Part shown: positions 42,997 through 53,185 of the stretch, in pieces
Layout of the letters: each line of letters begins with the position of its first letter
Position numbering within the stretch: the first letter of the stretch is position 1
Assembly: GCA_012845835.1 (NCBI GenBank)
Contig: JABAKD010000023.1
Span: 9,837,840-9,901,839 of the forward strand
Reading direction: 5' to 3'
DNA: 64,000 nt
From: Undaria pinnatifida
Lineage: Eukaryota > Sar > Phaeophyceae > Laminariales > Alariaceae
Notes under the pieces: model-generated
The model's database searches: none
The model's input: the letters and a program-made list of their open reading frames with translations, nothing else
Told to the model about the DNA's origin: nothing
Program-made: the position numbers and the translations under genes

Positions 42997-44073
42997 ACCT
43001 GGTATCATAGGGAAAATTGTTCGGGTGGAAAAGGACTGAATGGGGCGTAGGTGTTGTACTATCTACCGCTCGCTAGGGAAAATCAATCAAACCAACCATA
43101 TGGAGTTTACAAGGCATGTTCCTCTACCATCTCTGTCGAACGCTCACGTGTACATTACGTGGTCCGTTTATCAATAAGCAACAACATCCTGCAGGGCAGC
43201 ACCAAAACATCAGCCGCCAGCGGGAGATCCACGTCGTATAGCGCTGACTACAGTACACGGCAGATTTAATCCATAGCGGAACTTTAACCCGTGTTGGCTC
43301 GGCGCCAAACTTAACCCACGCCAGGCGGTGCATCCCACCCGCTTGAAAACACACAAGCACCACGATTACGTAGCGGCGTCGGCCCCTCGCGGGAGTGACA
43401 CCAGCCGGTAAAAACGGGAAGGACAACTTGACCCCCCAACCCAGTAGCGATGGTCGTGGGAAAAAGCATACGTTATCGCCACGGATTTTCCCTGTCGGCA
43501 GTGCCTAAATATAACGTAAGGTGTGATACACACCACCGTTTGTTGTACACATATAAATTATGGTTGTTCCTGGACGAGGTTGTCGAAACCACATGTCGAG
43601 CTTCGTGACGACGAACTTGTGGAACATAGAGGTAGAGCTTCATCAGCTGCCGGTACGCGCCAGCCACCAATACCGGCGCATTACATCGGAGATCAATGCT
43701 GTTCTTGGCTACCAGTACACGCAAGAACACGTCTTATTGTAAGGGAGCGCCAGGTGGTTTCCGAGGCCGCTCGCTTTGACGCGCCCTAAACCCCACGGGA
43801 GCATCCATTTGGATAAACATGAAAGGGCAATCCGATAAACAATCGCATTTCCTATGTAACTGTAAAGCCGAAACAAAACTTCAGTACCAGGTACAACTTA
43901 TGACCTTGTAGGGGTATTGGGTTCAGGATCTCCGTCCTTCACATTGTCCTTGGCTAAACGATGCTGACGTAGGAGGCATCCCACGGTGTAGGGCTTGCCT
44001 GTTTTCGGGAAATGCTTCCGGACGGTGGAACTCATCATGTGTGACACTCTATCGGCGATAATGACAACGTGTT

Positions 44074-44320
44074 TAGGCACGTTTTTCGATAGAGGTAGCA
44101 CTTTTGGTGTGGAACGATTTCTGGATGACGGGGCTCCTTAACCAAAGAAGTTGGGTATTTTGTATACGTAATTTTCGGTGTAAACCCTAGGCCATGGGAT
44201 TTTCCTCATCCGGCAGAACTAAAATTTTGCTTTAGAAACAGGTTACGGGAGAGGTCTGAAGCTACTAAAATGAGAAACCTCACAGAAAATAAGTGATTAA
44301 CTCCTATCGTAGCACGCCTC
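44074..44320 (-). repeat. MITE family F1, full copy (reverse)
   Basis: It starts TTTTTCGATAGAGGTAGCAC and ends ACTCCTATCGTAGCACGCCT. Interior: GGATGACGGGGCTCCTTAAC, CCTAGGCCATGGGATTTTCC and TACGGGAGAGGTCTGAAGC. Confidence 0.75.
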
Positions 44321-45026
44321 CGTGGGGAATACTTCGAACGTGTTGGAGTTGGTCGGGTTGCTCGACGGATTTTGATGAGGTAATACATCGTGCTCCCTTA
44401 TGTGCGGAGGCCATACTCTTGTGCTGCACCCCCTATCATGCGAGGCATGTCATTAAAGATAAAGGGTGACTACGTCTACAAACGTCCGGCTAAGAAGCCT
44501 CTCCCTCTGGGACACCGCCACAATGTGGTGGCCCCTTCACAAGACGCGGCCACATATTCAACAAATGAGTGCATGGCTCAGCAGACAACCCCTCAACCCC
44601 CCCCGTTTCTGCATTGCCGGCGACCATTTCCCCTGCTCGAATAGGGTGTTCATTTATATGTTCGTGGCCAGCTCTCATTTTCATTGGTTAAGAAAGGCTG
44701 GCTACAACTACTGGTCGACAGCCGCTGTGTTATCTCATATGGTCGACCCCGAGGAGATTCGGAGCGCAGAGCAGCAACTTCCCAAATACCAGGCACTTCC
44801 ACCACCATCAATAGTATAGGGAGCCGGATCGCTATCTGTGTTTCCTGCGCTGAAAGCAACAAAAGAGACCCAACGTGTTTTTGAGAGCCGGCCATATAGT
44901 GAACTGCCTGGACGCAGTCCACCCGAAACTCTGGAGCGAATGCGTCATCGCTGTCGAAACGTCCTGCGCAATGTTGTGGGATACTCGATGAGGCCGCATC
45001 AACTCTAAAAGTGTGATGAAAGACAC

Positions 45027-45310
45027 AGGCTACCACAGCGGTTCACCAGCTTTTCCGTCGAAGGTTACCGGCTTGAGGGAGCCCTGCGCCTCCCCCACAA
45101 CTGGTTTCGAGATGACAACCAGTGCAACCCGACGTCTAAACACGTGACCTAGGAATATAAAATGAAAGTGTTGAAGATTAACACATGCTAGCACAGAGGT
45201 TCACCAGTTTTTCCGTGCAAGGTCATCGCCTTGAGGGAGCCCTGTGCGTCACCCACATCTGGTTTCCAGTTCACAACCAGTGCAACCCGACGTCCAAACA
45301 CATGGCCAAG
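45027..45310. repeat. Tandem duplication, about 159-bp period, 2 copies
   Basis: GGTTCACCAG(C/T)TTTTCCGT, CTTGAGGGAGCCCTG and CAACCAGTGCAACCCGACGT occur once from about 45040 and again from about 45199. The second copy runs into an F1 fragment (about 45300-45442, GCTACTTCTATCGTGGCATA). Confidence 0.75.
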
Positions 45311-45648
45311 GCGGAAAAAAAGGAGGTTGTACCGCTATTTAAAACGGAAAAAAATCACGACGGGTTTCGAGACAAGGAGCTCCGTGATTCCGAAACCAAA
45401 ACCGTTAAACGTGCTACTTCTATCGTGGCATACGCCGAAACACGCCGACGAAAATATCACAAGGGGAATGGTTGTGGGCGACAGAGATGTTTCCGTCTCA
45501 AAAAATGTGATGCATCTTCTTGCCTGTCGAAGAGCAAGCAGCAGGACCTCCGGAATGTGGAACGTATTGAGTCGCGCAAGCTCCAGAGATAGCGTACACA
45601 GACTCTCCGGACTTATACGTCCAGCATTCTTAAACCGGCATTAGCTAG

Positions 45649-46150
45649 GTGGTCAGATTACCGGACCGCCCCACGCGCCTAAAGTTGGTGTGCTTTCTGA
45701 GTAAGAAAATCAAGGCTTTAGACGTCTTGATCAACTACCCCCAAGATGTAGAGATTCCTTCTGACCATTGGCTTCTACGTCTTCGCTCGGACGGTGGGGG
45801 CAAGTACACCTGGAGAGAATTTCGAGATTACTACTTATAGACCGGACGTCAACCAGGAATTCGCGGCAACGAATACACAGCAGCTAAATTGGCATTTCAG
45901 AACGTGAGAAGGCGTCCAGCGAGCGCTATAGAGCATGAACAAACGAATTCATGCGCAGGCAGGTGCCCCGAAACATATCTGGCAGGATGCCTTGCGCAAG
46001 GCAGTTTGCCTACCTAATCGGGTCCCGTCCACCCCGCTGGGAGGTAAAACGGCTTTGCCGATGAGCCCCGGTGAAATGTCCCCGAGACTCGAACATGTTG
46101 GAATATGGGCACGGCAGGCTCTTAGTACATACCTGATATTTGGTTCGTAG
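45649..46150 (+). pseudogene. Ty1/copia integrase core fragment, frameshifted
   Basis: The first part (45649-45837) reads CFLSKKIKALDVLINYPQD then LRLRSDGGGKYTWREFRDYY. This is the copia pattern around the second catalytic Asp (LRSDnGgEY). After a stop the reading moves to another frame with QEFAATNTQQLN, the EF-ATNTPQQNG block that precedes the catalytic Glu; the Glu region itself is damaged. The next block NKRIHAQAGAPKHIWQDAL, AVCLPNRVPSTPLGGKTA matches the copia 'W-eA---A-yl-NR-pt--l-gkTP' stretch. Only about 500 bp are present: no reverse transcriptase follows, and tandem repeats start at 46160. It is a dead internal fragment of a retroelement. Confidence 0.85.
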
Positions 46151-46159
46151 TTCCAGTAC

Positions 46160-46302
46160 CTTGAGGACACTATGTATAATAATCTAGAGATCCATCCGTG
46201 ATATTTTAATAAGCGAGGAAACTCGCCTTGTTAGGACACTATGTATTATAATCTAGATGCCGAGGGATATACGATATGCGAGGAAACTCGGCGTGATAGT
46301 TC
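46160..46302. repeat. Tandem duplication, about 70 bp x 2
   Basis: AGGACACTATGTAT-AT followed by AATCTAGA and GCGAGGAAACTCG occurs at about 46164-46228 and 46233-46292. It abuts the copia fragment. Confidence 0.75.
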
Positions 46303-46945
46303 CCATCGGTATTTGGTATATTCATGTTGACAATAGCTTCCCACCATAAGTATTGGGGAACGTTGCAGGGAATGCTGCAAGGAACTTTACTATGGGACAG
46401 TTTGTCGGGAAGTATATCTGACCCTAACATGGGCTTTGCGTCGTATTGATGAGGTGACGGTAAGCCCCACAATGATCACTCCCTACACCTCTTTACCTTT
46501 TCCTACACCTCCTTGTCCTTTTACTCCTTCTCCTCTCCCGCGTTTTCCCCTTCCTTCTTTTCATGTTGTCGCCGTTGAAGCGCCCCTTTCAAACTATTTT
46601 GCTTTTTCTTCAGGACAAGTGACCTTGGCAGACGCTTGGTTGCCACTTCTTCAGCTCTCAGCGCTCAAGCAGGGCGTCGACATATACCATCCCCTCATGA
46701 GAAAATTTCAACAGCTCCTTCTGAATAGTAAGGAACGGTGCTCCAGCCAGTATTGGGGGGAGGGGGGGGGGGGATTCAACTCTTGAAACTTCGGTGTACG
46801 GTTGGTTTTTTGCTCCTTCTCACCTCGTCCACACAATCTGGGTTCTAGGTGTTCAGGCGTCTGGCGCATCATATCGCACGACATCATTCCAGGTCGGTGA
46901 TAATTTCCTTTCGTGTGGAATCAATACGAGACAGCGCTCGGCGGA

Positions 46946-47220
46946 TGCGTGCTGCACCAGAGGCGGAACTTTTAGCCTGGAATGCTTTCTGAATGACGGG
47001 GCTTCTCTCTTAATTAACCCAAAATCGTCGGAAACAGGATTTTTTGTTTTGGGTGAATCTCGGGTTATACCTAGGCCATGGATTATTTCATTCGGTAGCG
47101 GTTAGGCTTTTCCATGAAAACATTTTTTTTGCTCGTTAAGAAGGACATGCCATGAGCTCTCAAAGTGAGGAACCTCAGACAAAAGCGGTGCACTTCTATC
47201 ATATGTAGCAGCAAGCGTCT
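46946..47220 (-). repeat. MITE family F1, full copy (reverse)
   Basis: It starts GCGTGCTGCACCAGAGGCGG and ends GTGCACTTCTATCATATGTA. Interior: CTGAATGACGGGGCTTCTCT, CCTAGGCCATGGATTATTTC and GAGGAACCTCAG. A second, truncated F1 start follows at about 47283-47396. Confidence 0.7.
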
Positions 47221-47396
47221 TTGGGCCAGAGCGCTCTAGTCTGCAGCGTTTGACTCATCGTCTAGACCGAGGACACGTTCTATGGCGGGCAGCGGCAGAA
47301 CGTTTCTAACTGAAAGATTTCTTGTGAATGACGACGCTCCTTAGCCCAAAATGGTCGAAAATGCGATTTTTTTTATACTATATTGTGGTTTCTATG

Positions 47397-47670
47397 ACCA
47401 GGGCCACGGTTGGGAGGTCACGTTTGGGCCTTTTTTTGGCGGGGGTGATTCGGAGTCACTAGCGCGAGTGACCCCGCCGTTCCTCGGGGTTCATATAGGT
47501 TGGTGCTTTTTGAAGTTAGTGATATTATCTGCAGTAGAATGGTTAGTTACGCTGGGCCAAGAAGATCGTCTAAGGTCTCTTCGTTGGTTCGGGGTACAGA
47601 GACACTCGTGCCAGGGGCTCAAATCCAGCAGTGACGAAAGAGGGTAGGCTACCCCACGGTAGCCTTGATG
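47397..47670. repeat. MITE family F2 copy, beside a truncated F1
   Basis: The left end is CAGGGCCACGGTTGGGAGG, with GAGTCACTAGCGCGAGTGAC inside. The right end is CCCCACGGTAGCCTTGATG. It begins exactly where the F1 fragment 47283-47396 loses similarity, which suggests insertion into, or replacement of, that copy. Confidence 0.65.
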
Positions 47671-47767
47671 CAATAATCATAACTAGGCCATGTTTTGGTT
47701 ATAATCGGGTGTTGCACTTTGGGTTGACTAACGATCGGTTTTTTGGGTGGAACGTAGAGCCCCTCAA

Positions 47768-48018
47768 GACGCCGGCTCCGATAGAGGTAGCAGTTTTCGT
47801 GTGGAATGGTTTCTGGACCACGGGGCTCTTTGAACCAAAATCGCTGGAAACAGGCCATGTGTTTGCATTATTTTTGTTGTGTGCCTAGGCCATAGGAATT
47901 TTTTCAACCGGTAGCAGTTCCAATTTTTCTCCAAATCGGCTTTCGGGAGATATCTTGAGCTTCCAAGCTGAGGGACCTCTCAAAAAAAAAAGTAGTGCGC
48001 CTCTATCGTAGCACCCGC
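47768..48018 (-). repeat. MITE family F1, full copy (reverse)
   Basis: It starts GGCTCCGATAGAGGTAGCAG and ends GCGCCTCTATCGTAGCACCC. Interior: GACCACGGGGCTCTTTGAAC, CCTAGGCCATAGGAATTTTT and TTCGGGAGATATCTTGAGC. Confidence 0.75.
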
Positions 48019-48432
48019 TTCACGTTGTCAGGAGGCGCCTCAGAAAAACAAAAATGGTATAGCTCTACAGTAACATGTGTCGGAGACAGACATCGCGTTG
48101 GTGTGATTTCGGCATGGGGGCGGGAAGCACGTACTACGAACAAACACGCGCTACGGTGGGGGCATCATATGTCGACCGATCTATCTCTTTGGCCACGGTT
48201 GCTACTGTAAAAGGCAACTTTTCGTTAGGTTGAAATCCTTCCCGCGTTCCTTGCGTATATCCTAGGTTATTGTCGGTGTTCCGATCGGGTTTGACGTTTT
48301 CAATTGTTTTCGCCGTCCAGTTTTGAGTTGGGTATAGACGTCCTCGAATTAGGAGGTCCCCAACCCTCCGGAGCCGTTTGGTGCACCATTGTCGTTCGCC
48401 GCGTCAACAATTACAAAGCCTAGTTATATCAC

Positions 48433-48686
48433 AAAAGGCTACCGTAGGAGGGGGGGTATCCCCTTCTTTCCCTGCTGGAGTTGAGCCCTTTACACGAGTG
48501 TCCCTGTATCCCAATAGGTGCAAGCGATATTCTTCGCCCAGCGTAGATAAACATTCCATTGCGGGGTTATATCGTGAGATTCGAACAGCACGAAGGCATG
48601 GAACAGGGGGGTCACTCGCGCTCGAGTGACCCCCACGCGCTTGCAAAAGAAGGGCCCAAAGGAAATCCCCCCACCGCCGCCTTGCT
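48433..48686. repeat. MITE family F2 copy
   Basis: The left end is AAAAGGCTACCGTAGGAGGG. Near the right end there is GGGGTCACTCGCGCTCGAGT and then CCCCCACCGCCGCCTTGCT. About 254 bp. Confidence 0.65.
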
Positions 48687-48914
48687 CTCAGCAGCGATGA
48701 ACAGCGCCGAGAACGACGAGCACGTCTAACTAGCCTCTATTAACAGACGCACGTGCGCCGTCCGCACCTCAGCGGCGTGCGTGCCCCAGGTGTATTACTG
48801 CACACGAGACCTCCGAGTTCATTTGTGCCTTCAACCGAGATGCTTGTATAGTACATGCAGGTTCGAACTCTTAGACGTAGGGTGGCCTTGCTGACGACAG
48901 GCTTTGTTAGGTAA

Positions 48915-49397
48915 ATGTTGGCCGCGCGTCAAGCACCACAAGGTGCAAAGCTTGTATATTCAGCACCCCGGGGTCGGTGGGTTAGACGTCTTCGACTTTT
49001 CCGGTACGTTGGTTTTGCGATTCTCCCGGTCTTCATGGGCAGTTTGAGTTTTTTAAGTGTTGCTGATGCTCCGTGGATGGTAGGGGAGTACAACCGTGAT
49101 GTGTTTGAACGTCTGAAGGCCCGCCTAATGTCTGGGGCACCCGATGTGGAAAACTCGAGCAGACCCGACACCTCTGCAGATGATGTGGCCTTAAACCGAA
49201 CAGAGCAAACGATAAAAAAAAATAGTATCTGTCTAGTTAGCGACGATTATGGACCGTTACGATTTTCATGGCGACGGTGGACACGAAGCAAAACCGCGAA
49301 GAAAAGTTTTTGTAACGCCTCGTCTCGCTCTATTTTACAAAAGAAGAGGGTGCACGACCCGCACTGCCTTCCTTCGGGGTTAGTAGTTATCCCGTAA
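48915..49397 (+). CDS. Hypothetical 160-residue protein with one hydrophobic segment
   Basis: The ATG start gives a basic N-terminus (MLAARQAPQGAKLVYSAPRG), then one hydrophobic stretch, YVGFAILPVFMGSLSFLSV (residues about 31-50), then an acidic to neutral hydrophilic part with VGEYNRDVFERLKARL. This could be a type II or signal-anchored protein. The last 60 residues are Ser/Lys/Arg-rich and less gene-like, so an unseen donor or decay is possible. It resembles no family I know. It sits in a gap between MITEs; an F1 fragment starts at about 49430. Confidence 0.3.
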   Translation: MLAARQAPQGAKLVYSAPRGRWVRRLRLFRYVGFAILPVFMGSLSFLSVADAPWMVGEYNRDVFERLKARLMSGAPDVENSSRPDTSADDVALNRTEQTIKKNSICLVSDDYGPLRFSWRRWTRSKTAKKSFCNASSRSILQKKRVHDPHCLPSGLVVIP

Positions 49398-49429
49398 AAA
49401 TGTCTGCTTTCCTTCCGCACGAGTAGACC

Positions 49430-50290
49430 CGCGTGCTACGACAGAGGAAGCACCGTTTTACGAAAAGACAATCTCAGTGACGAGGTTCCTTACCCTAGTA
49501 ATCAAATCGTCGGAATACTATTGTTCTTCAGCGCTATTGTTTGTGATTATATGCCTGCGTTATATCTTTTCTACCAGATTACAACGCTATTGTTTGTGAT
49601 TCTATGCCTACGTTATATTTTTTCTACCAGATTGTATTTTCCGTTTACTCGAAGTTAGTGTTTCGGCCAGAAGAATAGCGCCCCTCCAGGCTCAAGTGGC
49701 GATAGCGCCCCTCCAGGCTCAAGTGGCGAAATCACTCCAGAAAAAAAAAAAGATGTGCACACCCTATACGCCGGCATCGGTCAGTACCCCGTGTCTCTTG
49801 CTCGGTTCGTCCTCTACGTGCTGTATTACATATACATGTCATTGTTGTTCGATTGTCGTGCTTAGGACATGCGCTAGACGCTACGGCAGAGTAGAGGGTT
49901 GCACCATGTTCATGCTGAGGCTCCTCCTTATGTACCCCAGCAAAAAATGATTGTCGACAACCTTGACGGTGGAATCCGACGAGCGAAGCACGTGGCCTAG
50001 GTATACAACACGAGTAGCAGAGCCATCCCACCGAAGGGGTGGCGAATACTGTGTCTGGGCTCTAAATATGAAGGAGCAGAGACATCCATCCAGCCGAACG
50101 AAGGGTTTAAAATTTAGACCAGGGTTTCAGCCGTTTCCGTATAACTGGTCTAGCTGAGGTCCACCTCTCGGCACGCAGAATGCTGGATGTGCCCCGCCTT
50201 CCTCGCCCTCCCTGGCCGTGCAAGCAGCGGCTAAAACTGTGTCTCTTTGAAGGCATCAAGGTACTTATCAATCTGATGTTTAAAACTTGG
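49430..50290. other. F1 fragment, short duplications, no gene
   Basis: An F1 end (CGCGTGCTACGACAGAGGAA) lies at about 49430-49530. A 57-bp direct duplication around ATTGTTTGTGATT(A/C)TATGCC occurs at about 49530 and 49588. A 28-bp exact duplication starting GATAGCGCCCCTCCAGG is at about 49675-49725. Frames are short. Confidence 0.45.
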
Positions 50291-50295
50291 GAACA

Positions 50296-50520
50296 TGGGT
50301 ACACAGTAAAAAAATAAAGATGGGCTGCTGTCCCATATTGATAAAAGGTAGTGTTTGAGTCCGGGATGATGCCTTTTTGGTGAGATGGCCCTTATTTTGT
50401 GTACAGTAGGAAAATGTGTACAGTAGAAAAAACATTAGGTCTGCTGTCCAAGTGAACAGCTCGTTTGTTGTTCGAGTCCGGGATATTTTTTTCTGTTATT
50501 TATTTGTGAGATTCCCCTTT
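50296..50520. repeat. Diverged tandem repeat of about 105 bp x 2 with B-box-like motif
   Basis: Both units have GCTGCTGTCC (or TCTGCTGTCC), then (G/C)GAGTCCGGGAT and GTGAGAT, followed by a T-rich run. TTCGAGTCCGG in the second unit resembles a tRNA B box, so the unit may be tRNA-derived. Confidence 0.5.
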
Positions 50521-50849
50521 TTTTGTGAATGCAAAAACACGCACGATGATAATTGAGGTGTCGTTTGTGCATTGGAAAAGGTCTACTTCATTTTTTCATT
50601 TTCTACCTTCCGGCGGATGGGGACAAAAATAAAGCTTTACGTATCGTAGCTCACCACACTTCCACGTACTTTCATACGCGTCGTGTGTCGATTTAACTCA
50701 GTTGCTTTCGCAGCCCAACGCTAGCTGGCGCACCCTTCGGATCCCATTGTAGGTATAGCGTAAGCTGTCCCTATCAGTGGTCTTCGTAGCAGGTCTACAT
50801 TATATTTTTGCTGTCCACCGTGCGTGTAAACAACAGGGGGTTGTTTGCA

Positions 50850-50900
50850 AATAGTTTGCACTCCTTGAGAGTATAAGGTCGTGGGTTCAATTGACAGAAT
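50850..50900 (+). other. tRNA-like 3' half (B-box region)
   Basis: GCACTCCTTGAGAGTATAAG followed by GTCGTGGGTTCAATTGAC has the spacing and sequence of an anticodon arm, variable loop and T arm, with a near-consensus B box. The acceptor end does not pair and there is no D arm, so this is a tRNA relic or SINE head, not a working tRNA. Confidence 0.4.
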
Positions 50901-51536
50901 GCTTCCAGTTTTCTGCTTCTTGTACCCCGTGTTTTTGTCAGGTTTGTTCTGGGCACCGTGTGTGTCAGTGTGGTTTCACAATTCATTTTTTTTTCTCATT
51001 TTTGAATTACACCCCTTTGTTTTGCTCCATATAGACTACAGGCCCAAGGTGAACGTACAAGGCGTGTTGATATTTTTGCTTGTATTTCAGTGGATACTGC
51101 TCGCTGTTTGTTGTCCTCTGCTTGTGCCTTACCGCTGCTCCAGCATGCTGTTGTCGGATATACGCGCAATTAGAATTGTGCGGCGTAGCTGATGCTGTCA
51201 CTGTATATATATATATATATATATGTGTGTGTACAAGGGGCTACGCCGGCGGCCTGGACGGCCGCCGGTCGCAGCGCAGGATAGTAAATATTAAGAGGGT
51301 AAGAAGTAATGCCAAGGGTTAGACGAAGTTTGTTAATTCATATATGGGAGATACTGGAAAGGGAAAATGCCGACAATTTTTTCTCGATTTCCCGTGTGCG
51401 GCGGAACAATGCGAGAAGGCAGCCTGGAAATTATGGGAGAGCATGGCGGTTTACCCCAGCTGGGTGACGCTCTGCGTTGCTACGCAGAAAGGCGCGGCCA
51501 CAGCTGCTGCTGTGCATATACCTGCTGTGCATATAC

Positions 51537-51862
51537 CATTTGTAGCTTCGTGACGCTGCTGTGCATATACCATTCGTAGCTTCGTCATGCTGCAGGCTCA
51601 TCATAGCTTCAGCTACTGCTGTACATCATGTACATGTACGTGCTGCTGATTTATACGTGCTGCTGTAGACTACCGGGGGTTCAAAAAGATCGAGAGTTCG
51701 CAGTTCTCCACGACGCCTAGCTGCTGCTGTGCATACACCATTTGTAGCTTCGTGATTCTGCTGTGCATATACCATTTGTAGCTTCGTGATGCTGCAGGCT
51801 CATCATAGCTTCAGCTACTGCTGTACATCATGTACATGTATACGTGCTGCTGTAGACGTCGC
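51537..51862. repeat. Direct duplication of a CTG-rich segment, two copies
   Basis: CTGCTGTGCATATACCATT, TAGCTTCGT, GCTGCAGGCTCATCATAGC and TTCAGCTACTGCTGTACATC occur at about 51554-51640 and again at about 51762-51840. Extra CTGCTGTGCATATACCATT units lie at about 51518 and 51723. A TA/TG dinucleotide run is nearby at 51206-51230. Confidence 0.75.
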
Positions 51863-52047
51863 AGTTCTCCACTACGCATGGGTGGCATGTGTTCTCGGGG
51901 ATTACGAACTTTCCTTCCCCAGCTCCTAGCACAAACCTCGCTTAGTGGCTTTTACAATGGCGACGCCGGCCAGGTAATCGAACCCCCCTGTGTGTCGGAG
52001 GTCAGAGAACACGTACCGAAGAAATAACGCGAAGACATTAGCCCTGT

Positions 52048-52246
52048 GTGCAGACTACGTACCAAACGTCTCACGGGGCACGATTTTTCGGAGATCTCGT
52101 CGTAGATCTCGACGTCGAGGCCTCGCGCGCGCGCTACCGCGCCGAGCGGGCGGATCAGCTGAGCCGGTGGTTGCAGGCGAGGCGGGGGCACGCCTCAGCG
52201 AAGAAACCGCGTGGAAAGGCGGTCAGAGGCGGGAGATATCCGCAGA
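52048..52246 (+). CDS. Possible exon of an unrecognised gene (GC-rich)
   Basis: One frame reads ARFFGDLVVDLDVEASRARY then RAERADQLSRWLQARRGHAS and ends at a strong donor, CAGAC/GTAAGG (2 bases after 52244). It is helix-forming, charged and much richer in GC than the surroundings, with G/C at third positions. There is no ATG in frame, so a 5' exon would be needed; two alternative frames are also open. I recognise no domain. Confidence 0.3.
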
Positions 52247-52320
52247 CGTAAGGATGTGCATATGTGATAAGCGAACTGAGATATATAGATTTATTTATGT
52301 TGTATGATACTTCGACGGCT

Positions 52321-52744
52321 TGTGTGGTGGTACTCCGAGTGGGGCATGCGTGGCTGGTCGGTGTTGGGAAGCGTGCTCGTCATGGGTTCCGGTTCCCTTA
52401 TTTGGTCTCTCTTCGAGGCTCGCTGGATAGACAAAAAAAAAACATATTGGCAATATTTCCCTAATAAAGAGGATACTAAAAGTAAGTGAGACATAACAGG
52501 CCTAAGCACGGTAGTGCGGGGTAACGCCAGGAAACGCAGGGTAGAGCAGGTAGAGCAGGTAAAGTGCTAGGTGGTGAGATGTGAGGCGTCCTGCTTGTCC
52601 CATCGTCGTCACCTACATTACCGCCCACCTTTGATGGCCTTGACGTGAACGCGACATCTAACGTCACGCGGTGTCGCCTCAACCATGACATGGTTTCACG
52701 TCGGATCTATAAACTATCCTTCCACGCAGGGCACTCCATTACAC
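52321..52744 (+). repeat. Repeat family F3, copy C (reverse complement of copies A and B)
   Basis: It starts TGTGTGGTGGTACTCCGAGT and ends GGGCACTCCATTACAC. It contains GCGTGGCTGGTCGGTGTTGG, GAAGCGTGCTCGTCATGGGT and TCCGGTTCCC, a tRNA-like A/B-box arrangement on this strand, and a GTAGAGCAG microrepeat (about 52541-52562). It has about 30 bp more than copy B, around an A-run. Confidence 0.8.
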
Positions 52745-52804
52745 TTGCCGTTTGTCGTCGGGCTGCCGCAGCAGCTGCTTACCCATTTTTCCACAAGTTT
52801 GAGC

Positions 52805-53130
52805 TTCGATGTAAATAATAGAAAATAAAATACACTCCAGCTGTGAAATCGAAAATTTTGTCGAAACTCATCTCTGGGCAAGCTGTGTGGGTAATACTCC
52901 GATCGCGCGTATTACAGGTTGTTTGTGCGTCCTCAATAGGAATATAGGTCGGCAACTCCCCTTGCAACTACAGTGTAGCTATCAGGGTCAACAGGGTGAT
53001 GTGAGTCGGTCTGTGCGAGGAAACTATAAAACCCGTTTTCGAGGTCGACAAAATCTGACAGCTGTGAAAGGAAATGCATCAGTTTTTCAAGTGAATCCCT
53101 CAAGTCGAATAACCAGTGAGGGGAGGACAG
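52805..53130 (-). repeat. F4-related composite, inverted copy of 54930-55230
   Basis: It reads TACACTCCAGCTGTGAAATC, GGCAACTCCCCTTGCAACTA, GATAGC... (as CTATCAGGGTCAACAGGGTG) and ATCTGACAGCTGTGAAAGG. Every block reappears as its reverse complement between 54930 and 55230, so the two form an inverted repeat of about 300 bp, 1.8 kb apart. Confidence 0.75.
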
Positions 53131-53152
53131 AGTTTGACATAGGGGGAGCGCA

Positions 53153-53153
53153 G

Positions 53154-53182
<29 letters not shown>
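53153..53182. repeat. Poly-G run, 30 bp
   Basis: An uninterrupted G tract, with further G runs at 53338-53391. It is a quadruplex candidate and length may be unreliable in the assembly. Confidence 0.9.

Positions 53183-53185
<3 letters not shown>

Noticed and set aside
50881..51192. Hydrophobic 103-codon + frame
   Set aside because: T-rich DNA naturally encodes Phe/Leu/Val; no ordered membrane topology or start context, and it overlaps the tRNA-like relic.
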